Shown one piece after another: positions 14,536-22,100 of a DNA stretch of 25,335 nucleotides (position 1 is the first letter of the stretch; each line of letters starts with the position of its first letter). The position numbers and the translations under genes are program-made. Source of the stretch: CAZUVM01 sp964623885 (GTDB lineage Bacteria > Verrucomicrobiota > Verrucomicrobiia > Limisphaerales > UBA8199); the NCBI GenBank assembly GCA_964623885.1, contig CAZUVM010000185.1:1-25335 (forward strand), written 5' to 3'. The notes beneath the pieces were generated by a model that was given only the letters and a program-made list of their open reading frames with translations, was not told the DNA's origin and did no database searches.

Positions 14536-15984
14536 ATGCCCGTTCCTGCTCCCCAAGTCAAACCCGACCCCGGCCCCATCGACCCGGTGAACTGGTCGGA
14601 TTTCCGCGACCACCTCTCGACCGCAGATCAGGAAGGGCGTCGCCAGTGGATATATCCGCGCAAAGTGCAAGGTCGTTTTTATCGCGCGCGCACATGGCTG
14701 AGTTGGTTCCTCCTGGCGCTGATGTTCGCCGGACCGTTCCTCCGTATTCAAGGCAACCCGGCACTGCTCTTCAACATTATCGAGCGCAAATTCATTATAC
14801 TGGGCCAAATCTTCTGGCCGCAGGACATGATCATGTTCGCCCTGGCGTTGCTGCTGTTCATCACTAGCATTCTCATCTTCACAGCCGGGTATGGCCGGCT
14901 CTGGTGCGGTTGGGCCTGTCCGCAAACCGTGCTCATGGAAATGGTGTTCCGTAAACTTGAATACCTGATTGAAGGCGATTCCCATCAACAACGCGAGCTG
15001 GCTCGCGCACCGTGGACTGCGTCGAAGCTGGTCAAAAAAATCACCAAACACATACTCTTTTTCGGCCTCTCCTTCATCATAGGCAACACCTTGCTCGCAT
15101 ACCTCATCGGCACGGACCAATTGTTCAAAATCGTTACCGATAACCCGGGACGCCACCTGAACGGCCTGGCCTTCATGGTGCTCTTTACGCTGGTGTTCTA
15201 CGCCATCTTTGCCCGATTCCGCGAACAGGCCTGCACCTTCATCTGCCCGTATGGCCGCTTCCAATCCACACTATTGGACGAGAATACCATCCTGGTTGCC
15301 TACGACTATAAACGCGGTGAAAAACGCGGCCCGCTGCGCCGCAATTCAACGGCCGAGCAGCGCCGCGCCGGCGGCTTCGGTGACTGCATCGCCTGCCAAC
15401 AATGCGTCGCCGTCTGTCCTACCGGCATCGATATCCGCAACGGTGTCCAAATGGAGTGTGTCCAATGCACCGCATGTATTGACGCTTGCGACCAGGTCAT
15501 GAACCGCATTGGTCGGCCCAAGGGGCTTATTCGCTATGCCTCGCTTAATGGAATCGAACGAGGCGAGAGGCTCAAGGTCACCCCGAGATTAGTGGGCTAT
15601 TCAATCGTTCTATTGGCGCTCTCCTTGTTGCTCGGGTTTCTCGTGTTCACGCGCGCTGATGTTCAAACCACGCTCCTGCGTGCCCAGGGCGCATTATTCC
15701 AGCAAATGCCCGACGGCCATTTCAGCAATCTTTATACCGTCCGCGTTGTGAACAAAACCTCCCGCTCGATCCCTGTTCAACTCAAACTGGAAAATGTTCC
15801 AGGAGATATTCAGGTTCTGGGCCAAGACCTAACCGTTGCGCCTGGCGACCATGCGGAAACATCAGTCCTTGTCGATCTCGCTCCCTCCATCATGAACCAC
15901 GGCACCACACCGCTTGTCCTTGGCGTCTATACCGGTGCGCGTCGCCTGGAAACCCTTCATACGGCGTTCATTGGACCCAGGTAA
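14536..15984 (+). CDS. ccoG: cbb3 oxidase accessory protein CcoG (FixG/RdxA)
   Basis: Membrane iron-sulfur protein, proposed to be a cupric reductase acting in cbb3 assembly. The 482-aa length is normal. Membrane helices are interrupted by CGWACPQTV (Cys124, Cys128) and CTFICPYGRFQ (Cys233, Cys237); then come two ferredoxin-like clusters, CIACQQCVAVCP and CVQCTACIDAC, a further membrane helix near 355-375 and an Ig-like periplasmic C-terminal domain ending in a short PR. All expected cysteines are there. The start ATG sits directly after a heptad repeat tract with no Shine-Dalgarno, so its translation may depend on upstream genes. Confidence 0.94.
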   Translation: MPVPAPQVKPDPGPIDPVNWSDFRDHLSTADQEGRRQWIYPRKVQGRFYRARTWLSWFLLALMFAGPFLRIQGNPALLFNIIERKFIILGQIFWPQDMIMFALALLLFITSILIFTAGYGRLWCGWACPQTVLMEMVFRKLEYLIEGDSHQQRELARAPWTASKLVKKITKHILFFGLSFIIGNTLLAYLIGTDQLFKIVTDNPGRHLNGLAFMVLFTLVFYAIFARFREQACTFICPYGRFQSTLLDENTILVAYDYKRGEKRGPLRRNSTAEQRRAGGFGDCIACQQCVAVCPTGIDIRNGVQMECVQCTACIDACDQVMNRIGRPKGLIRYASLNGIERGERLKVTPRLVGYSIVLLALSLLLGFLVFTRADVQTTLLRAQGALFQQMPDGHFSNLYTVRVVNKTSRSIPVQLKLENVPGDIQVLGQDLTVAPGDHAETSVLVDLAPSIMNHGTTPLVLGVYTGARRLETLHTAFIGPR

Positions 15985-15989
15985 TGAAA

Positions 15990-16080
15990 TACGAAGTTCA
16001 AATTGCGAAATCCGAAGCCCGCGATACTAGATTGCGGACTCCCGTGAAGTTTGGATTTCGCCGTTCGGGCTTCGGCCTTC
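15990..16080. repeat. Inverted CCGAANN pair between ccoG and ccoH
   Basis: A forward degenerate tract (15990-16017, ending CGAAATCCGAAG) and a reverse tract (16046-16080, with TTCGGGCTTCGGCCTTC) bracket 28 bases and could form an imperfect hairpin in the 115-bp spacer. Confidence 0.55.
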
Positions 16081-16099
16081 TGCCCCCAATAATCTTTTA

Positions 16100-16588
16100 A
16101 TGAACTCTCCTCGCAACCTCTGGCCCTGGGCCATTATTCTGACATTCGTCCTGTTTATCTCCGGCACCATCGGCCTCGTTGTCATGGCGTCCACACAACG
16201 CGAGGACCTCGTCAGCGAGAACTACTACGAGCAGGAACTCAAATTCCAAAACCAGATCGATCGCGTAAGGCACCTCAACCAACTCAGCGCTCCCGCGACG
16301 GCAACTTACGATGCCTCCCACCGCGCGATCCGTTTGTCCATTCCTCCCCCTCCTAATCTTAATCTTGATCTTAATCGTAATTCTCCCCACATCACCGGGC
16401 TCATTCAGCTCTACCGTCCCTCCGAAGCCGCGCTGGATCGGTACCTGAAATTGCAACTTGACGCGCACGGCTGCCAATCCATTGACGCCTCAACCCTCCG
16501 CGCAGGTCTCTGGAAAATCCGCATCACCTGGGCAATCGATAACCAGGAATACTTCACCGACCAGCAATTAGTGGTAACACCGAGCTGA
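16100..16588 (+). CDS. ccoH: FixH/CcoH family protein
   Basis: Assembly factor associated with cbb3 oxidase; in other bacteria CcoH interacts with the oxidase complex and CcoI. The 162-aa protein has one N-terminal membrane helix (PWAIILTFVLFISGTIGLVV, about 8-28), then the family-typical EDLVSENYYEQELKFQNQID, and a periplasmic beta domain with LWKIRITW near the end. Length fits. Its TGA shares one base with the ATG of the next gene, showing tight coupling. No separate Shine-Dalgarno is visible. Confidence 0.9.
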   Translation: MNSPRNLWPWAIILTFVLFISGTIGLVVMASTQREDLVSENYYEQELKFQNQIDRVRHLNQLSAPATATYDASHRAIRLSIPPPPNLNLDLNRNSPHITGLIQLYRPSEAALDRYLKLQLDAHGCQSIDASTLRAGLWKIRITWAIDNQEYFTDQQLVVTPS

Positions 16589-17271
16589 TGATCTGGACCG
16601 GTTTCATTCTGGGGTTATTGGGCAGCTTTCACTGTGCCGGCATGTGCGGGCCACTCGCGCTGGCCCTGCCGGCCATAGGCAACAGCAGGAGCAGCTTTGT
16701 CCTGGGCCGCCTGGCGTATAATTTTGGACGACTCGCTACCTACAGTCTGTTGGGCTTGCTCGCGGGACTCGCAGGACATGCCTTGCTATTGGCCGGCATC
16801 CAGCGCTGGTTATCCATCGGTTTAGGCCTCGCCTTGCTCGCCGGCTTGCTGACTTCGCGCCGATTAGCGTTTTCTCGACCAGCCACGGCCCTGGTTGCTC
16901 AACTGAAATCCCGCATGTCCGGCCTGCTGCGGCGCCGCGCGCTCTCCTCCCTCGCACTTCTTGGATTGCTTAATGGGCTGCTCCCATGTGGCCTGGTCTA
17001 TATCGCTTGCACCACGGCCGCCGTAGCTGGCACACCGTTGGATGGCCTCGTTTCCATGGCCGCCTTTGGCCTGGGAACGTTCCCCATGCTCCTGGCCATC
17101 AGCCTCTCCGGCCGGCTCGTCCCCATCTCGCTCCGGCTTCGCCTCGTTAAAGCCGTGCCCTTTGCCGTCTGCGGGCTGGCCGCCCTGCTTATCCTCCGCG
17201 GGCTCTCTCTGGGTATTCCCTTCCTCAGCCCCGAGTTTTCCTTAACTGGCGCCGCCTGTTGCCATCACTGA
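16588..17271 (+). CDS. TauE/SafE-like (DsbD_2-type) membrane protein of the cbb3 locus
   Basis: A 227-aa polytopic membrane protein with about six helices, of the SafE/DsbD-related group regularly found after fixH; it is thought to act in metal or redox handling for oxidase assembly, not in sulfite export. The first helix carries the family motif GSFHCAGMCGPLALALP (His/Cys/Cys inside the membrane), and helix four has NGLLPCGLVYIA, the second conserved Cys. The C-terminus ends in AACCHH, a possible soft-metal site. It starts on the last base of the ccoH stop codon and is the last gene of the locus. Transported species unknown; copper is an inference from the neighbours. Confidence 0.88.
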   Translation: MIWTGFILGLLGSFHCAGMCGPLALALPAIGNSRSSFVLGRLAYNFGRLATYSLLGLLAGLAGHALLLAGIQRWLSIGLGLALLAGLLTSRRLAFSRPATALVAQLKSRMSGLLRRRALSSLALLGLLNGLLPCGLVYIACTTAAVAGTPLDGLVSMAAFGLGTFPMLLAISLSGRLVPISLRLRLVKAVPFAVCGLAALLILRGLSLGIPFLSPEFSLTGAACCHH

Positions 17272-17370
17272 TTAGTTGAGATCACTCGTTTAGAATGATC
17301 CCATTGTGAGGGTCTGGATTTCGCCACTCCCTGCTTACGATTATTTAATCACTAATTATCGATTACTCTT

Positions 17371-18678
17371 TTAAATCACGGTCCCATGTGGAATAACGCC
17401 GTTCTTGGGAATGATGACGATCCCATCCCGGATGTAATAAAGTTCATGATCGACATTATCGGGCTTGCCGGCAGGGCTGATGACGACGTTGTCACCGATG
17501 CGAGCGTTCTTGTCCACGATAGTATTCTCGATGCGCGAATGCGCGCCTACTCCAATGCGCGGTTCACCCGCTTTCTCCCGCTCGAGAATTGATTCCAGCA
17601 ATTCGTAGTAGTCGCTTCCCAACAGCACGGCCCGGTTCAAAACGGTGCCCGGCCCCACAATGCAGCGCAGGCCGACAATGCTGTGCGTAATGCTCGCCCG
17701 ATTGATGATACAGCCGTCGGAAATGACAGCGTGGTCGATCTGCGCCCCGTTGATTTTAGATCCTGGCAGAAACCGCGGACGGCTGAAAATCGGCGCGCTC
17801 ATGTCGAAGAAATTGAACCGGGGCAGCTCGTTCGTGACATCGATGTTCGCCTCAAAAAACGAGCGGATAGTCCCGATATCTTCCCAGTATCCCTCGTAAA
17901 TGTACGAGTAGACGCGCAGCTCTTTGATAGCCTGCGGTATTATATGCTTCCCAAAATCCGTCAACTTATTGTCCAGCAGCCGGAAAATCACCTCGCGCGT
18001 GAATACATAGATGCCCATCGAGGCCAGGAACAGGTCGCCTTCGCCGTGGACCCCCAGCCGCGGATACCAGGCCGGGTCCAACCTTAGCGAGTCTTGTAGC
18101 GCACGATCTTGCGGCTTCTCGACAAATCGATTGATTCTCTTGTCCGCATCAATTTGCATAATGCCCAGGGAGGGCGTCTCGGCACGCTTGACCGGTAATG
18201 TGGCAATCGTAATGTCCGCTCCGGTATCGATGTGCTGGTGGATGATCTTCCGAAAATCCATCCGATACAACTGGTCCCCACTCAGGATCAGCAGGTAATC
18301 CCAGTCGTGATTGCGGAAATGGATCTCGTTCTTTCGCACGGCATCAGCCGTTCCCTCGTACCAGGAAGCGTCGGTATAAGTGCGTTCTGCCGCCAGGATC
18401 TCGACAAATCCTCCCGCGAAATAATCGAATCTGTAGGACTGCGCAATATGCCGGTGCAGCGAAGCTGAATTGAACTGCGTCAGCAAATAAATCCGCCTCA
18501 GGTTGGAGTTGATGCAGTTGGAAATTGGGATATCGACCAGCCGGTATTTGCCTGCCAAGGGCACTGCCGGTTTGGCGCGCTCTTTGGTCAAGGGAAACAG
18601 CCGCGTCCCTTGTCCCCCCCCCATGATCACCGAGAGCACGTTGCTGGTATTAATCGATTGCCGGACAGATTGCGACAT
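17371..18678 (-). CDS. glgC: Glucose-1-phosphate adenylyltransferase
   Basis: Makes ADP-glucose from ATP and glucose-1-phosphate, the committed step of bacterial glycogen synthesis, in the cytosol. N-terminal GGGQGTRLFPLTKERAKPAV is the nucleotide-binding loop with activator-site Lys, followed by DIPISNCINSNLRRIYLLTQ, the YEGTADAVR loop, SGDQLYRMD with the catalytic Asp, and VEKP. The C-terminal left-handed beta-helix has hexapeptide repeats (NTIVDKNARIGDNVVI) and ends IPKNGVIPHGTVI, like cyanobacterial/plant enzymes. ATG 18678 gives 435 aa, the usual length, with GAAGGG six bases upstream; the frame also opens from TTG 18738 but that lies next to a likely promoter. It is convergent with the cbb3 locus and divergent from the NRPS; other glycogen genes are absent here. 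Confidence 0.95.
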   Translation of the reverse strand: MSQSVRQSINTSNVLSVIMGGGQGTRLFPLTKERAKPAVPLAGKYRLVDIPISNCINSNLRRIYLLTQFNSASLHRHIAQSYRFDYFAGGFVEILAAERTYTDASWYEGTADAVRKNEIHFRNHDWDYLLILSGDQLYRMDFRKIIHQHIDTGADITIATLPVKRAETPSLGIMQIDADKRINRFVEKPQDRALQDSLRLDPAWYPRLGVHGEGDLFLASMGIYVFTREVIFRLLDNKLTDFGKHIIPQAIKELRVYSYIYEGYWEDIGTIRSFFEANIDVTNELPRFNFFDMSAPIFSRPRFLPGSKINGAQIDHAVISDGCIINRASITHSIVGLRCIVGPGTVLNRAVLLGSDYYELLESILEREKAGEPRIGVGAHSRIENTIVDKNARIGDNVVISPAGKPDNVDHELYYIRDGIVIIPKNGVIPHGTVI

Positions 18679-18748
18679 ATCAAGCCCTTCGTTCACTCGC
18701 CTGCGCTGAATATAATCGGCTGGTCTCAAAATGCGCAAGAGGGCTCTG

Positions 18749-18775
18749 TTAATATCACAGATCCTGAGCTCTCAA
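18749..18775 (-). promoter_or_regulatory. Candidate glgC promoter
   Basis: On the minus strand TTGAGA (5 of 6 to TTGACA) is followed after 15 bases by TATTAA (4 of 6). Spacing is shorter than ideal. The start point near 18742 would give a 60-base leader to ATG 18678. Confidence 0.3.
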
Positions 18776-18817
18776 TTCCGGCCTTCCGGAACCCGAATGT
18801 AAATCCCCCTTGCTGAT

Positions 18818-18834
18818 TTGGCACCCCTTCGGCT
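18818..18834 (+). promoter_or_regulatory. Candidate sigma-54 promoter toward the NRPS
   Basis: TTGGCAC followed by GC with exactly ten bases between the invariant GG and GC, as sigma-54 requires. The -12 part is CGGCT instead of TTGCT, so the match is partial. The start codon lies about 260 bases beyond. Confidence 0.3.
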
Positions 18835-19104
18835 TTTCGGAAACTCCATCATCCACCTATCCAATGAATCGCTAATCATCTGCGACTGCGCCCCCGACCT
18901 TCAACCCGAAAACCTGCATCCTCGCCGGGAGGCTACCCTGTATACCCCCACCGCGCTAGGGTTCTGCCCCCATTGGATCGAACTTCCACCGCACCTATCA
19001 TGCAACTCGATCATTGGCCCAATGCAACGCTTTTGACCATTTACATCCGTCATCGGCCGCAAGCGACATTTACCCTTCGCTGTCCGGCCCAGGCGGCAAT
19101 CACT

Positions 19105-22100
19105 ATGAGCCGAGCACTTACTCTACCCGAAGTCCACTCCACCCAGCAGCCGTCGCCAAAGCGTTGGTGCATCCACCAGGTTTTCGAGAGACAGGCGAGC
19201 CAAACTCCGAACGCTATTGCCGTCACGTTTGGCGGCACCCGGCTGACTTACCGTGAACTTAATGAACGAGCCAATCGCCTGGCCCATTACCTCCAGCGGC
19301 TCGGCGTGCAGGCTGAAGTCCCGGTAGCGCTCTATCTTGAACGTTCACTCGATATGGTGGTGGCAATTCTTGGGGTGCTCAAAGCCGGCGGAGCTTACGT
19401 GCCAATCGATCTGGCGTACCCCCAGGAACGCCGCGCTTTCATGCTCGAAGATGCACAGGCGCCGGTCCTACTCACCCAGGAAAGCCTCCGGGCGGCGTTG
19501 CCGAGTGCTGCTGCCGGCGTAGTTTGCCTCGATTCCGCCTGGGCGAAAATCAGCGCCGAGTCGCCGGTTGAGCCCGTGGCCGCCGTTACCAGCGACAATG
19601 CCGCCTATATTATCTACACCTCGGGTTCTACCGGTAAGCCCAAAGGAGTGCTCGTAACTCACCACAATGTCGTGCGCCTGCTGGACCAGACGGCGCACTG
19701 GTATGGATTCAACGAGCACGATGTTTGGCCCCTGTTTCACTCCTATGCTTTCGACGTTTCGGTCTGGGAACTCTGGGGTTCGCTCTTCCATGGCGGCCGC
19801 CTCGTCGTGGTTCCTTACCTGGTCACTCGCTCGCCGGGTGAGTTCTATGAGCTACTCGCCCGCGAAAAGGTCACCGTGCTGAATCAGACGCCTTCCGCCT
19901 TTCGGCAACTCATCTGGGCGGAACAAAACGCATCCCTCAAACATGACCTGCACTTGCGTTATGTAATTTGCGCCGGTGAAGCCCTGGAGCTGCAAAGCCT
20001 CAAACCCTGGTTTGAACGGCATGGCGATCAAAAACCCGCGGTTGTTAACATGTACGGCATCACCGAAACCACCGTCCACTCCACCTACCGGGTGATCCGC
20101 CAGGCCGACCTGACCAGTGGCGTCGGCAGTGTCATCGGCGTGCCCATCCCTGACCTGCAGATTTATCTCGTGGATGAGGATCTACGCCCTGTGCCATCAG
20201 GTGTCCCGGGCGAGATTTGCGTCGGCGGGGCGGGCGTGGCTCGCGGTTATCTGAAACGGCCTGAGCTGACTCAGAAGCGTTTTCTGCCCGATCCCTTTGC
20301 CAGCCAACCCGGCGCCCGCATGTACCGCAGCGGCGATCTCGCACAGATCAATGCCAAGGGGGAACTCGAATATCTTGGCCGCATGGATCACCAGGTCAAA
20401 ATCCGCGGATTCCGCGTCGAGTTGGGCGAAATTGAATCGGCATTGAACGGGCATCCAGCCATTCGCGAAAGCGTCGTTATTGCCCAGGACAGTGGCACCG
20501 GCGACAAACGACTGGTGGCGTACTTTGTGCCTCGAGCGACGGCTCCAAACATCACCGAAATGCGGGAGTATCTGGGCAAAAAGTTGCCGGATTACATGGT
20601 CCCGGCCGTTTTCGTATCGCTCCCGTCCTTGCCGCTGACCACCAATGGTAAGGTGGATCGACGTGCCCTGCCCAGCCCCGATGGAGCGCGGCCCGAACTC
20701 CGTTCCCAATTTGTGGCCCCGCAAACGCCACCTGAAAAAGTCCTCGCCAAAATCTGGGAGGATGTCCTCGAACTCGAACGCGTCGGCATTAACGACAACT
20801 TTTTCGAGTTGGGCGGTGATTCTATCCGAAGTATTACCATTCTCTCCCGAGCGCGCGAACAGGGACTCCATCTCACCGTCGAACAGATCTTCCGGCAGCC
20901 CACTATCGCCCAGCTCGCCCGCTGCGCGGAAGCCGCGCCGACGGAAGCACCACCCCCTTCGACCGAACCATTCAGCCTGGTCTCGGCCGAGGATCGCGGA
21001 GCGCTGCCTCAAGATATCGTGGATGCCTACCCTTTGAGCCGGCTTCAGCTTGGAATGTTTTATCATAACGAGCTAAACCCGCTCTCGGCCATGTACCACG
21101 ATGTCTTCAGCTATCGCGTGGAAGCGCCGTTCGATGCCACGCGATTGCGCGAGGCAGTTCAACGTCTCGCCTCGCGTCATCCGCTGTTGCGCACTTCGTT
21201 CGAGCTGGCTCGGTTCAGCCGCGCGCTCCAACTGGTTCACCGTGAAGTCCTGGTGCCATTTACCAGCGAAGACCTCCGTTCCCTGTCCCGCGATGAACAG
21301 GATCGGAAGGTCGTGGATTGGATCGAGTCCGAGAAACGCCGGCCGTTCGATCGGCGCACCGCTCCCCTCGTGAGATTCCACGCCCAGCAGCGCGGCGACG
21401 CCTCATTTCAACTGATCATCAGTTTCCATCACGCCTGCCTCGACGGCTGGAGCCTGGCTGCGGTGATCACCGAACTGTGCCAGGATTATACTGCATTGCT
21501 GCTGCAGGATGCTCCTGTAGATGCAACCGCTTCGGCTTCAGGGCCACCGGCCGAGAGCCTTACTGCGCCTCGAGTTACCTATCGCGATTTTGTCGCTTTG
21601 GAGCAACAAGCCGTTTCCTCCGAAAACCACCGCCGCTTTTGGACGGAAAAGTTGGAAGGCTCCACGTCCCAATCGTTGCCGCGGTGGCCCAAAGCATTCC
21701 GCGTCGCCGCCGAAGAGCAAGTGCGCGGACCGGAAAAACATGTCGACGATCAGACTCTCGCTGGTCTCAAAGCCCTGGCGCAAGCCGCCGGCGTGCCGCT
21801 GAAAACGGTTCTGTTGGCGGCGCATCAACGGGTAATGTCTCTACTCTACGGTCAAACCGATGTCATCAGCGCCCTGATTTGCAATGGTCGGCCGGAGCAA
21901 ATCGACGGCGAGAAAATTGTGGGATTGTTCCTTAATGCTTTGCCCCTGCGACAACAACTGCAAGGCGGGACCTGGATGGACCTCGTAAAGCAGACCTTCA
22001 ATGCCGAGCAGGAGATGATGCCGCATCGCCGCTTTCCTCTTTCCGAGGTGCAGAAGCTAGCAGGGGGCCGGCCGCTCTTCGAATCCGCTTTCGATTTCGT

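Larger units (their letters stand above)
18679..19104. other. Divergent glgC-NRPS intergenic region
   Basis: A 426-bp region without a supported gene. It holds a weak sigma-70-like promoter toward glgC and a sigma-54-like site toward the NRPS. The NRPS frame extends into it back to TTG 18973 and ATG 19000, but that stretch has no family similarity I can see. Confidence 0.5.
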
